A DNA stretch of 33,684 nucleotides, from contig JAISFN010000197.1 of assembly GCA_031263585.1 (NCBI GenBank), forward strand, positions 1 through 33,684. Direction: 5' to 3'. Source of the stretch: Prevotellaceae bacterium. GTDB taxonomy: Bacteria > Bacteroidota > Bacteroidia > Bacteroidales > UBA932. Below, one piece after another: positions 24,986-33,664 of the stretch (positions within the stretch are counted from its first letter, which is position 1; each line of letters begins with the position of its first letter). Position numbers and translations under genes: made by a program. The notes under the pieces were generated by a model, which was not told where the DNA came from, did no database searches, and was given only the letters and a program-made list of their open reading frames with translations.

Positions 24986-25041
24986 AACTGCTTGCCGCTG
25001 ATATGCGCTTGATGATGTTTATTGAGATGAGCGTATTGCGG

Positions 25042-25815
25042 CTAATGTGCGAGTAGGGGTAAGACGTAGCTGATTTCTTTAAATGCATAATGGCTTATGT
25101 TGCCATTTTCTTCTTCAAGAACCAGCTCTCCGTTGTTAAGTATTCCCGCAATTTTAGCTTTAAATGTTCGTTCGTTCGATTTGTATAAATGAAAACCCTC
25201 TTTACGGTATAAATGCTGTAAATAACTATTATTGATAGTTGCCTGTTCGTTATTTTTTAGCATGTTGTACCACTTGTTAAAATGGTAAAGTAAGTGATTC
25301 AAACCCTTAAATATATCTGTTTTTTTTCCGGTTTTTTGGAAAACGGAAATGGGGTTTAAAATATCTTTATTAAAACTTTCCTGGTTAAGGTTTATCCCGA
25401 TTCCCAGTATAGAGAATGAGATGTGTTCTCCGATAATCGAATTTTCAATCAATATACCTGTAACCTTATGATCATCGATATAAATATCGTTGGGCCATTT
25501 TATGCGGGCATCGATATCCATACTTCCAAGATAGTTGCAAACGGCAAGGCTTGTAATTTTTGATATTAGGAATTGTTGTTCGGCAAGTAAAAACTGTGGG
25601 TAAATAATCAACGAAAATGTCATATTCTGGCCTTTTTCACTTTCCCAGCTATTTTGCCGTTGCCCCCTGCCTTTAGTTTGGTCGTCAGTAATTACAGCAG
25701 CGCCTTCATTTACGCTTAGCAACGCTAATTCGGTTGCTTTGTCATTGGTTGATGTCAAACTGTCATACCACTGTATGGTATAGCCGTCAACATCACAAGG
25801 AATTGTTTTAATCAT
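25042..25815 (-). CDS. birA: Biotin-[acetyl-CoA-carboxylase] ligase
   Basis: This 257-aa enzyme activates biotin to biotinyl-AMP and attaches it to a lysine of biotin-dependent carboxylases. The catalytic domain shows SLTSTNDKA near the N-terminus, GRGQRQNSW as the biotinyl-AMP loop (family GRGRxGRxW), KWPNDIY and KVTGILIE. A small C-terminal SH3-like part follows (about 205-257). There is no N-terminal helix-turn-helix, so it is a class I ligase, not a repressor. I chose ATG 25815 (MIKTIPCD). The upstream alternative is a TTG that lies a few bases from a predicted -7 box. It is divergent from rsfS, an arrangement seen in other Bacteroidales. Confidence 0.93.
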   Translation of the reverse strand: MIKTIPCDVDGYTIQWYDSLTSTNDKATELALLSVNEGAAVITDDQTKGRGQRQNSWESEKGQNMTFSLIIYPQFLLAEQQFLISKITSLAVCNYLGSMDIDARIKWPNDIYIDDHKVTGILIENSIIGEHISFSILGIGINLNQESFNKDILNPISVFQKTGKKTDIFKGLNHLLYHFNKWYNMLKNNEQATINNSYLQHLYRKEGFHLYKSNERTFKAKIAGILNNGELVLEEENGNISHYAFKEISYVLPLLAH

Positions 25816-25838
25816 GGTTGAATTATATATTAACAAAG

Positions 25839-25846
25839 CAAATTTA
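25839..25846 (-). promoter_or_regulatory. Putative -7 element of birA
   Basis: On the minus strand TAAATTTG matches TAnnTTTG and lies 23 bases before the birA ATG. A good -33 box is not visible. Confidence 0.4.
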
Positions 25847-25987
25847 CTTTAAAAAGTGAATATATAAATTGAAAACATACGGTAAGATACGCTTAACCTT
25901 TTGATGCCCAAATTTGTTTATACAATTTTAATGGTATTTTTTTTGTAATGCCTATTAAGATGTTTAACGAAATAATTATAAGAATAT

Positions 25988-26015
25988 TTTGGGCTTAAAT
26001 TTTATTTTATCTTTG
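25988..26015 (+). promoter_or_regulatory. Promoter of the rsfS-ftsH-cdsA group
   Basis: TTTG at 25988-25991 is followed after 16 bases by TATCTTTG (26008-26015), a perfect -7 element. Transcription would begin near 26022, just before the ATG at 26037. This rules out the longer reading from a TTG at 25989. Confidence 0.6.
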
Positions 26016-26036
26016 CAGAATTATAAATTTTTAACT

Positions 26037-26453
26037 ATGATGGGTAAGAAAGACGAATTAATAAGCCCTGCAAAAAAGAATGAAAAAGTAAAAACGGAAC
26101 AGGATAATAGTGCAACTGTTTTAAATGTGATAGTGGAAGCAATGCTTGAAAAAAAAGCATCGAAAATACTTGATCTTAATCTGTCAAATCTTGATAATTC
26201 CATATGCGATCATTTTATTATTACAAATGCAAATTCGACCACGCAAGTAGCTGCAATAGCCGATAATGTTGAGGATAAAATGATTGAAAGATTAGGTATT
26301 AAGCTAATGCGGCGCGGCGGCGATGAAAATGCCTTATGGATTATTTTGGATTATGGAAACATTATGGTGCATGTTTTTCAAACAGAATACCGGAGTTTTT
26401 ACAAGCTGGAAGAGTTATGGGCAGATGCATTAATAACGTCTTATGATGAATAA
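26037..26453 (+). CDS. rsfS: Ribosome silencing factor RsfS
   Basis: This 138-aa protein of the RsfS/Iojap family binds ribosomal protein L14 and blocks subunit joining, lowering translation in starvation. The fold is read from IVEAMLEKKASKILDLNLSNLD, then CDHFIITNANSTTQVAAIADNVED, and the signature WIILDYGNIMVHVF near residue 101, followed by YRSFYKLEELWAD. A charged 25-residue N-terminal extension precedes the domain. Start is ATG 26037 or the next codon, judged by the promoter. ftsH follows after 41 bases, the usual Bacteroidales order. Confidence 0.94.
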   Translation: MMGKKDELISPAKKNEKVKTEQDNSATVLNVIVEAMLEKKASKILDLNLSNLDNSICDHFIITNANSTTQVAAIADNVEDKMIERLGIKLMRRGGDENALWIILDYGNIMVHVFQTEYRSFYKLEELWADALITSYDE

Positions 26454-26494
26454 TATATATTATAACTGCTATATTAGCAGATAGAAAAGTAAAT

Positions 26495-28486
26495 ATGAGC
26501 AATAATATGAATCCTAATCAAATCGGAAACCGTAACAACCAGCCAAAGAAATTTAAATTTAGCCCTTACTGGTTTTATGCCATTTTAGGGGTGGTTTTAT
26601 TTAGTATGTGGTTTATGTATGGAGGCGGAAGCCCGGTAGAAGCACAATGGTCGGAAGTGCGTTCGAAAATGTTGCCCCAGGGCGATGTTGAAAAGATAGA
26701 AGTAATTACCAATCTGAACAAGGTTGAGGTTTATTTGAAAAAAGACAGGATTGGGAAATATAAGCAACTTAATCCCAGAGCAGAATATGGGCCTCATTTT
26801 GAATTTGTAATACCTAAGGATTGGGATGCGGAGCAAAAAATTGCCGAAGCGCAGGAAAATATAGCTGTAGATGCACGTGTGGAACCATCGTATCAGGAGC
26901 GGAATAATACCTGGATGAGGGTTCTTGAATTTATGCTTTTTCCCTTGATATTGATTTTATTCTGGATATTCATGTTCAGAGGCGTATCCAGAGGGCAAGG
27001 CGGTGGCGGAGGAATTTTTAATGTGGGGAAATCAAAGGCCAAGCTTTTTGATAAAGATAGTAACAACGATAAACGAGTTACGTTTAACGATGTTGCAGGG
27101 CTGGAAGAAGCCAAAGTCGAGATAATGGAAATAGTAGATTTTTTGAAAAATCCGAAAAAATATACCGATTTGGGAGGTAAAATCCCTAAGGGCGTGTTAT
27201 TGGTTGGCCCTCCGGGTACAGGTAAAACATTGTTGGCAAAAGCAGTTGCAGGAGAGGCGAATGTTCCTTTCTTTTCGATGTCTGGTTCCGATTTTGTGGA
27301 AATGTTTGTTGGGGTAGGGGCATCGCGCGTGCGCGATTTGTTCCGTCAGGCTAAGGAAAAAGCTCCGTGTATTGTTTTTATTGATGAAATAGATGCGGTT
27401 GGCCGTGCACGTGGTAAAAATGCAGGTTTTTCGGCCAATGACGAACGTGAAAATACGCTAAACCAGCTTCTTACCGAAATGGATGGGTTCGGCACAAACA
27501 GCGGTGTTATATTACTGGCGGCTACCAACCGTGCCGACATATTAGATAAAGCCCTGATGCGGGCGGGCCGTTTCGATCGTCAAATTTATGTGGATTTGCC
27601 CGAGTATAAGGAGAGACTGGATATTTTTAAAGTGCATTTACGTGGTTTAAAACTGGTTAACGGTTTTGACATTGATTTTCTGGCAAAACAAACTCCGGGA
27701 TTTTCGGGCGCCGATATTGCCAACGTATGTAATGAGGCTGCATTGATTGCCGCCCGCAAAAATAAACAATATATTGATAAACAAGATTTTTTAGATGCAA
27801 TTGACCGGATAATCGCAGGCTTGGAAAAGAAAAATAAAATTATTACAAAGGATGAAAAACGTACAATCGCATTTCACGAAGCAGGACATGCTACTGTTAG
27901 TTGGCTGTTGGAACATGCCAGCCCATTGCTTAAAGTAACTATTATCCCACGTGGACGATCATTAGGGGCGGCCTGGTATTTGCCTGACGAGCGCCAGATT
28001 ACAACCGTAAACCAAATGATGGACGAAATGGCGGCTACACTTGGAGGTCGGGCATCAGAAGAGCTGACCTTTGGGCAGATTTCGACGGGGGCTTTGAGTG
28101 ATTTGGAAAAAGTTACCAAACAGGCCTATGCAATGGTAGCTTATTATGGCATGAGCGATAAATTAGCCAATATGAGCTATTACGATTCGTCGGGGCAGTC
28201 GGAGTATACATTCGGCAAGCCCTATAGCGAAAAAACCGCCGAAATGATGGATGAAGAGGTGAAAGATATTATTGAAAAAGCCTATATCTTAGCTAAACAA
28301 ATCCTTACGGAACATAAGGATGGTTTGCATCAACTGGCTGAATTATTGCTTGAACGGGAAGTAATTTTTAGTGAAGATCTGGAGCATGTATTCGGAAAGC
28401 GTAAAGGCAACAGGCGGTTAGAGGAGCTTGGATTTACAGCCGATAACATTACAAAAATTAATAATCCCAATCCTACGCTTAAATAG
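26495..28486 (+). CDS. ftsH: ATP-dependent zinc metalloprotease FtsH
   Basis: This 663-aa inner-membrane AAA+ protease degrades membrane and short-lived cytoplasmic proteins. Two transmembrane helices (about 25-42 and 143-162) flank the periplasmic domain, and a Gly-rich linker follows. The AAA domain has Walker A GPPGTGKT (238-245), Walker B VFIDEID (294-300) and the second region of homology ([22 protein letters not shown]). The zinc site HEAGH is at 461-465, and a distal Asp in the [10 protein letters not shown] segment supplies the third ligand. Length is typical for Bacteroidota. It overlaps cdsA by one base, which suggests translational coupling. Confidence 0.97.
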   Translation: MSNNMNPNQIGNRNNQPKKFKFSPYWFYAILGVVLFSMWFMYGGGSPVEAQWSEVRSKMLPQGDVEKIEVITNLNKVEVYLKKDRIGKYKQLNPRAEYGPHFEFVIPKDWDAEQKIAEAQENIAVDARVEPSYQERNNTWMRVLEFMLFPLILILFWIFMFRGVSRGQGGGGGIFNVGKSKAKLFDKDSNNDKRVTFNDVAGLEEAKVEIMEIVDFLKNPKKYTDLGGKIPKGVLLVGPPGTGKTLLAKAVAGEANVPFFSMSGSDFVEMFVGVGASRVRDLFRQAKEKAPCIVFIDEIDAVGRARGKNAGFSANDERENTLNQLLTEMDGFGTNSGVILLAATNRADILDKALMRAGRFDRQIYVDLPEYKERLDIFKVHLRGLKLVNGFDIDFLAKQTPGFSGADIANVCNEAALIAARKNKQYIDKQDFLDAIDRIIAGLEKKNKIITKDEKRTIAFHEAGHATVSWLLEHASPLLKVTIIPRGRSLGAAWYLPDERQITTVNQMMDEMAATLGGRASEELTFGQISTGALSDLEKVTKQAYAMVAYYGMSDKLANMSYYDSSGQSEYTFGKPYSEKTAEMMDEEVKDIIEKAYILAKQILTEHKDGLHQLAELLLEREVIFSEDLEHVFGKRKGNRRLEELGFTADNITKINNPNPTLK

Positions 28487-29340
28487 TGAATAATTTAATT
28501 ACCCGTACTATAAGCGGTATCGTTTTTTTAGTTATCCTGATTGGAGCAATCATATCCGATTCTCTGAGCTATGGAGTTTTAATGCTTTTCATTATTATCA
28601 GGGGAATGCTGGAATATTACAAGTTACTGCTTCCAGACAAATTTGCTATACGTAAGGTGTTGGGGCTTATTTCGGGGGCATTTCTTTTTCTGTTATTGTT
28701 TTTTTGTGCATGGGCAGGATATGATTATTCACTTTTGCTATTGATGGCGATTCCTGTTTTTGCTATTTTTATAGCGGAACTTTATTCTAAATCGGAACAA
28801 CCCATGCAAATGATTGCAACTACATTATCCGGAGTGATATATGTGGCCTTGCCTTTTTCGTTAATGAACTTGATGGTTTTCCCTTGTGGTAATAATACAG
28901 TAGAACTTAGTGAGTTTTATTACGATTACAGAATGCTGCTGGCGTTTTTTATTATTTTGTGGACAAATGATGTAGGAGCATACTGTGCGGGGTCGCTTTT
29001 GGGGCGTAGTGGCAAACATAAATTATTCGAGCGTATTTCTCCTAAAAAATCATGGGAAGGCTTTACCGGCGGTGTGATATTGAGCATGCTGGCCGGGTTT
29101 GTTCTTTATTTTGTTTGGGGAAATAATTATCCGGTTAGCCAGGTTTATTGGATTGTTTTGGGCCTAATTGTATCTATATTTGGCACATTGGGCGATTTAG
29201 TCGAATCCATGTTAAAACGTAGTGCAGGCGTGAAAGACTCAGGGAATATTATGCCCGGGCACGGGGGTATGCTCGATCGTTTCGATAGCGTATTACTGTC
29301 GTTTCCATTGATGTTAATATATTGGCAAATAGTTATCTAA
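28486..29340 (+). CDS. cdsA: Phosphatidate cytidylyltransferase
   Basis: This 284-aa integral membrane enzyme makes CDP-diacylglycerol from phosphatidate and CTP, the branch point for phospholipid head groups. About eight hydrophobic segments are spread over the chain. The C-terminal CDP-DAG synthase signature is present: GDLVESMLKRSAGVKDSG followed by PGHGGMLDRFDS, with the metal-binding Asp residues. The middle SPKKSWEGFTGG segment is also conserved. The start is GTG at 28486, overlapping the ftsH stop by one base. psd follows after 26 bases, so two successive steps toward phosphatidylethanolamine are co-encoded. Confidence 0.95.
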   Translation: MNNLITRTISGIVFLVILIGAIISDSLSYGVLMLFIIIRGMLEYYKLLLPDKFAIRKVLGLISGAFLFLLLFFCAWAGYDYSLLLLMAIPVFAIFIAELYSKSEQPMQMIATTLSGVIYVALPFSLMNLMVFPCGNNTVELSEFYYDYRMLLAFFIILWTNDVGAYCAGSLLGRSGKHKLFERISPKKSWEGFTGGVILSMLAGFVLYFVWGNNYPVSQVYWIVLGLIVSIFGTLGDLVESMLKRSAGVKDSGNIMPGHGGMLDRFDSVLLSFPLMLIYWQIVI

Positions 29341-29366
29341 CCGTGAATTTAAATTTATAAAAATCA

Positions 29367-30014
29367 ATGCGTATTCATAAAGAAGGGACTTTGTTTATTA
29401 TATTCTCGCTGATACTTTTGTTGGCAATAGCCGAAATTACCATTTGGTACACAACATTGTACATGCTTTTACTGACAGCCGGAGCCTTATTCCTGTTCGG
29501 GTTTATCGTGCGTTTTTTCCGTTATCCGAAGCGTCCGCTAAAAAAAAATCCGGGAGCAGTGCTGGCTCCTGCCGATGGTAAGGTGGTGATTATAGAAGAA
29601 GTGGAAGAATCCGAATATTTTAAGGACAAACGTTTGCAAGTATCTATTTTTATGTCGCCGAATAACGTGCATATTAATTGGATGCCTGTTTCCGGAACAA
29701 TAGAGTATTTTAAGTACCATAAGGGTAAGTATCTGGTTGCATGGCATCCGAAATCATCTGTTAAAAACGAGCGTAGCTCGATCGTGGTTAATACCGGGAA
29801 AACGAAAATTTTACTCAGGCAGATAGCGGGTTATGTGGCTCGCCGTATTGTTTGGTATGTAAAAGAAGGTGATAAGAAGGAGCAAAACGAGCAGTTTGGT
29901 TTTATCAAATTCGGATCGCGTATCGACTTATTTTTGCCCGCCGATACGGAAGTAGAAGTGGAACTGGGGCAAAAAGTTGTAGGTACCGAAACCGTGATTG
30001 CCTATTTGGACTAA
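29367..30014 (+). CDS. psd: Phosphatidylserine decarboxylase proenzyme
   Basis: This 215-aa enzyme decarboxylates phosphatidylserine to phosphatidylethanolamine at the inner membrane. Two N-terminal hydrophobic segments (about 8-28 and 30-50) anchor it. Conserved parts include LAPADGKVV (66-74), FMSPNNVHINWMPVSG (95-110) and FGSRIDLF (182-189). Self-cleavage between G183 and S184 would create the pyruvoyl group. The short form belongs to the class found in Bacteroidota and archaea, not the long E. coli type. It is directly downstream of cdsA. A phosphatidylserine synthase gene is not in the window. Confidence 0.94.
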   Translation: MRIHKEGTLFIIFSLILLLAIAEITIWYTTLYMLLLTAGALFLFGFIVRFFRYPKRPLKKNPGAVLAPADGKVVIIEEVEESEYFKDKRLQVSIFMSPNNVHINWMPVSGTIEYFKYHKGKYLVAWHPKSSVKNERSSIVVNTGKTKILLRQIAGYVARRIVWYVKEGDKKEQNEQFGFIKFGSRIDLFLPADTEVEVELGQKVVGTETVIAYLD

Positions 30015-30148
30015 TTAACGTTTTATAGAGTAAATACTTAAATACATCAAGTCGTAAGTGTCAAGTCTATTTTAACCGGATATGCGGCTTAAGAAGCAGG
30101 ATACGAAAAATTGTAATACGCATATCGCCTTTAACACAAATAGATAAA

Positions 30149-31255
30149 GTGAATCAATTAGCCCGATATATCGTCATTATTTTTATTGTTGCATTTATTG
30201 CTTTTTTAGCCTGGTATTTTAGCAATATAGTGGCGTATATATTGATTTCGGCTGTATTATCGTTAATCGGCAAACCGTTGGTGGATGTTTTTGGCCGAAT
30301 GCGTGTCGGGAAATGGAAATTACCCCGGTGGTTGTGTGCTTTAGCTACCCTGTTTATCATTGGAGTTGCAATTTTTCTTTTCTTTTATCTTTTTATCCCT
30401 TTAATAGCAAGCCAGACCCGTATATTAGGCAATGTAGATGTAAATGAACTTGTTGATACGCTTAGCCGACCATTCAGAAATTTAGAGCAAACCATTGTTC
30501 ATAACATACCGGGCGCCGAAAATTTTTCGTTGAATACTTTTATTGCCGATGAAGTTTTATCCGTATTTAATGAGGGCATGCTTACCAATGCCTTCGGTTC
30601 AATTGCTAATTTTTTGGGGTCGATGGCTATTGCTATCTTTTCGATCATTTTTATTACCTTTTTCTTTTTAAAAGAAGAAGGTTTGTTTGTGGGCGCAATA
30701 ATCATTCTGTTTCCCCCAAAGTACGAGAAAAATATACGCCGGGCTTTGGATTCGGCTACGCGTTTGCTGGTACGCTATTTTATCGGTGTTGTAATTGATA
30801 TGTTGTGCGTAATGGTAATTCTTACCTTGGGATATACTTTGTTTGCCGGATTAGATATTCGAACGGCGCTTTTAATCGGTTTAATAGCCGGTATATTGAA
30901 TGTGATACCTTATATCGGGCCGGTAATCGGGGCTGTGCTAGGTATTATTATCTCGGTGGCTACCCATGTCGATTTACTTGCTTCGGGCGAAATATCGTCA
31001 CTGGTTTTCAGAATGATTCTTGTTTTTGCAGTCATGAAAATTACCGATGATTTTGTGTTGCAACCTACCATATTTGCAAATAGTGTGAATGCCCATCCTC
31101 TCGAAATTTTTATTGTGATACTGCTTGCCGGAAGCCTCGCCGGCATTGGGGGAATGTTATTAGCTATCCCTGCCTATACCGTGATACGTGTTTTTGCAAA
31201 GGAATTTTTCAATCATTTTCGTGTAGTTCAAAAACTTACCGAGCGAATGCAGTAA
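30149..31255 (+). CDS. AI-2E family transporter (PerM-like permease)
   Basis: This 368-aa polytopic membrane protein belongs to the AI-2E transporter family. Hydrophobic segments cluster at the N-terminus (about 6-45 and 60-90) and in the second half (about 150-180, 210-240, 243-275, 290-345). The loop between (about 95-145) is soluble and likely extracytoplasmic. Conserved residues include LIAGILNVIPYIGPVIG (about 248-264), and LQPTIFANSVNAHPLEIFIVIL near 300-325. Members export various substrates, including autoinducer-2 or Na+/H+ exchange, so the substrate is open. The start appears to be GTG 30149, 134 bases after psd, so membership of that operon is uncertain. Confidence 0.9.
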   Translation: MNQLARYIVIIFIVAFIAFLAWYFSNIVAYILISAVLSLIGKPLVDVFGRMRVGKWKLPRWLCALATLFIIGVAIFLFFYLFIPLIASQTRILGNVDVNELVDTLSRPFRNLEQTIVHNIPGAENFSLNTFIADEVLSVFNEGMLTNAFGSIANFLGSMAIAIFSIIFITFFFLKEEGLFVGAIIILFPPKYEKNIRRALDSATRLLVRYFIGVVIDMLCVMVILTLGYTLFAGLDIRTALLIGLIAGILNVIPYIGPVIGAVLGIIISVATHVDLLASGEISSLVFRMILVFAVMKITDDFVLQPTIFANSVNAHPLEIFIVILLAGSLAGIGGMLLAIPAYTVIRVFAKEFFNHFRVVQKLTERMQ

Positions 31256-31634
31256 ATGACTTTTTCATGTCGTTAACAATTTATTAATATCTTGTCAACA
31301 ATTTGTAGCTAATAATTGTTTTTTTACTAAAACAATAGGGTAGGGGGTATCGGTTTTTATCGGATAATAGATGTAGTACTAAAGGCTTACACAGGTTATT
31401 TGTATTAACATTGCTTAACTCGTATGTAATTTGTTGTACAATAAGCGCTTTTATTATATGCTTCTCATTGTTAGTTGTTTATTCTCGAAATGAGATGACG
31501 AGTGAAAGTTAAAAACTGACGAATAGCATTAACAAATCTTATTGTAGAATGTAGCTGGGTGCATTCTATCTGAAAAAATAATAACTTTGTTGTCCTTTCA
31601 CTACCAATTTTTTGTAAACTTATACTATATAAAT
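31256..31634. other. Spacer upstream of thioredoxin-like gene
   Basis: These 379 bases hold no recognisable gene. A 7-bp inverted repeat (TAGAATG 31545-31551, CATTCTA 31562-31568) precedes a perfect -7 box TAACTTTG at 31582-31589. Its position just upstream of the promoter would suit a regulator site, but it is short. Confidence 0.45.
31582..31589 (+). promoter_or_regulatory. Putative -7 element for thioredoxin-like gene
   Basis: TAACTTTG matches the TAnnTTTG consensus 45 bases before ATG 31635. The longest open frame would begin at a TTG overlapping this box, which argues for the downstream ATG. Confidence 0.5.
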
Positions 31635-32999
31635 ATGAGATATTTTATATTAATAGTGGGCTTATTTTTTGTGTTTAGCCCAATGTATGCCCAGCAGGAT
31701 GTTTTATTTGAACAAAGTTCGTGGGAGCAGGTGTTGCAAAAGGCAAAAAAGGAAAATAAACTTGTATTTATAGATGTTTCTGGAACAAATTGTTCGGCAT
31801 GTGAACAAATTCTTGCAACAATTTACACAAATGATGATGTAGGGAAGTTATATAATTCGAATTTTATTAATTATAGAATACTGCCTCAAAACGATAAACA
31901 CGCTTTCCTAGTAAGTCGGTATAACATAAAGTCTTTTCCTGCATATTTTTACATCCGGCCTGATGAAGCGTTACTTTACAGCTCCGACCATAACTCGACA
32001 ACTGACGATTTTATAGCGAATGCCGATTTGGCAATAAAAGAGCGTAATGCTGAAAAACCGATTGGCCAATGGGATTTGGAATATAAAGTTAAAAAGCCCG
32101 AAGGTAAATTTTTGTATGCTTATATCGAAAAGCGAACATCGCTGGCTCTCAATAATGCCGATATTATTGATCAGTATGCGTCGGTTGTACCGGATGGTGA
32201 TGTTTTGAAAAAAAATGCATTGTCGTTATTCTTAAAAAACGAACAAATAAATGCGAACGGCGCTTTCTTCCGTTTTATTTTGGATAAGCAGGAAAAAGTG
32301 AAAAATATCCTGCACCTGAATAATGCTCAGTTCCAACAAATATTATCGAATTCGATTGACTACTCGTTCGACAAGGCCTGTAAGGCTAAAAGCGAAGCAT
32401 TGTTAAATGATGTAATTGAAGGGCAATTAGCTTGTATGAAGACAATAGGGCATAAAGAGTCGGAGATTATAAGGAACGAATATCGTACAAAGTTTTATTA
32501 TGCTACAAAACAGCCTGTTTTATTGAGTAATTACGTCACGCTATATGCTAATACCATTATCAACCAGAAAGAGGAAATAAAGAAGCAGGAGGGCGAAAAA
32601 CAGCGGGATAAAAAGGATAATCGTACGGTGAATAAAAAGGCTTTATTCCCGTTGTCATTTACGATGCATATGATGCAGAAAGATGAACTGGAACAATTGG
32701 ATGTTGCCTATTCATTTAAATTGCGCGATGCCGCCCAGTATGTTGTTGAAATGTTGAGTAATAAAACGATGTTAAACAATGCGTTGACATGGAGTAAAAA
32801 AGCGATTGAATTGTTTGATTATTTCAGTAATTACGAAACTCATGCCTACGTGTTGTATAAGCTAGGCAAACGTAGCGAAGCTATTGCCTGCATGGAGAAA
32901 GCATATGCCGTTGCCCCATCGGCAGATGAGAGCGGCTCGGCTAAAGAACAAGTAGAGGCCAAATTGATTAAAATGAAACGTGGTGAACGAATTTGGTAG
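31635..32999 (+). CDS. Secreted thioredoxin-like protein with TPR-like tail
   Basis: This 454-aa protein starts MRYFILIVGLFFVFSPMYAQQ, a signal peptide cleaved near residue 20. The thioredoxin-like domain (about 25-135) has KLVFIDVSGTNCSACEQI with a C-x-x-C motif, as in the thioredoxin_7/DUF255-like group, and cis-Pro SFPAYFYI. The rest is helical, with a low-complexity charged linker (about 318-335, KKQEGEKQRDKKDN) and a TPR-like end (about 385-430, ALTWSKKAIELFDYF and KRSEAIACMEKAYAV). It is probably periplasmic, acting on disulfides or binding partners. I recognise no precise orthologue. It is monocistronic in the window. Confidence 0.83.
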   Translation: MRYFILIVGLFFVFSPMYAQQDVLFEQSSWEQVLQKAKKENKLVFIDVSGTNCSACEQILATIYTNDDVGKLYNSNFINYRILPQNDKHAFLVSRYNIKSFPAYFYIRPDEALLYSSDHNSTTDDFIANADLAIKERNAEKPIGQWDLEYKVKKPEGKFLYAYIEKRTSLALNNADIIDQYASVVPDGDVLKKNALSLFLKNEQINANGAFFRFILDKQEKVKNILHLNNAQFQQILSNSIDYSFDKACKAKSEALLNDVIEGQLACMKTIGHKESEIIRNEYRTKFYYATKQPVLLSNYVTLYANTIINQKEEIKKQEGEKQRDKKDNRTVNKKALFPLSFTMHMMQKDELEQLDVAYSFKLRDAAQYVVEMLSNKTMLNNALTWSKKAIELFDYFSNYETHAYVLYKLGKRSEAIACMEKAYAVAPSADESGSAKEQVEAKLIKMKRGERIW

Positions 33000-33054
33000 T
33001 ATTTGATGTCTGCAATACTAAATTTGTTACGTTGCTTCTTTTCCATAAAATAAA

Positions 33055-33083
33055 CCCTAAAAGTTTTTGTCTAGATTTTAGGG
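33055..33083 (+). terminator. Hairpin after thioredoxin-like gene
   Basis: CCCTAAAA (33055-33062) pairs with TTTTAGGG (33076-33083) around a 13-base loop containing TTTTTG. It lies 55 bases past the stop codon. A U-tract does not follow the stem directly, so terminator function is likely from position only. Confidence 0.5.
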
Positions 33084-33284
33084 CTTCACTGCAAATTCGG
33101 GAGTTTTTTATTAAAATAAGGTCAAGAGTTAGGCTAATCAGGGTTTTATTGGTACTATGGAATACTGTGGGAGTATCCCGTATTTGAGAAAGTATAGGAA
33201 ATAGGCTTATGTATTGACTGATATGCAGTAGTTAGTATTTGATCGTACAGTCCTCCAATGAGCAACAATCCGAACACATACTTT

Positions 33285-33343
33285 TATTTTTCTTTTCAAA
33301 CTTCCTCTGAGCTTGTAGAGGAGGGGATTTGAAAAGAAAAATA
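33285..33343. repeat. 59-bp near-perfect palindrome
   Basis: TATTTTTCTTTTCAAA plus CTTCCTCT (33285-33308) is mirrored by AGAGGAGG and TTTGAAAAGAAAAATA (33317-33343) around the loop GAGCTTGT. Only a few bases near the middle of each arm fail to pair. It can form a long hairpin on either strand. No gene overlaps it. Confidence 0.75.
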
Positions 33344-33538
33344 ATTGTCAGATAAATCAAAACTTTTTTAACTGTCTGTAAGATCAAGTCTCGGTTATTA
33401 CACCAAGATAAACAATCGGAAAGAGTCATACAAAAAATAAGGATGACTCGGGTTAAAGAATTTAATCACCCGCTAGTAAATCTCGCGCATCCGTTATGTA
33501 AACATGTACTGTACCGAATACGATTTTATATAGTTTAT

Positions 33539-33657
33539 CTTAGTACATGACAAAAATTTGATGTGCACCTAGAATTATTTGAATATCAATAAAATATAAT
33601 TGCTTTTTAGTTGGAGACGACCTTGAAAATTCGTATCTTTATAATTTAGATTCAATC
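33539..33657 (+). repeat. Right arm of 119-bp inverted repeat
   Basis: This is the inverted counterpart of 1-119, 115 of 119 bases identical. It contains the promoter at 33611-33641. It is followed by 27 more bases with an ATG at 33665, so it looks like the 5' end of an element whose gene continues past the window. Confidence 0.85.
33611..33641 (+). promoter_or_regulatory. Promoter in right repeat reading out of the window
   Basis: TTGG (33611-33614), a spacer of 19 bases and TATCTTTA (33634-33641) resemble the Bacteroidota -33/-7 pair. An ATG follows 23 bases later at 33665. Confidence 0.55.
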
Positions 33658-33664
33658 AATTATA

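Noticed and set aside
33232-33429. 65-codon minus-strand frame with a hydrophobic stretch and clustered cysteines
   Set aside because: It is largely encoded by the arms of the palindrome, has no promoter-like element I can see, and resembles no known family.
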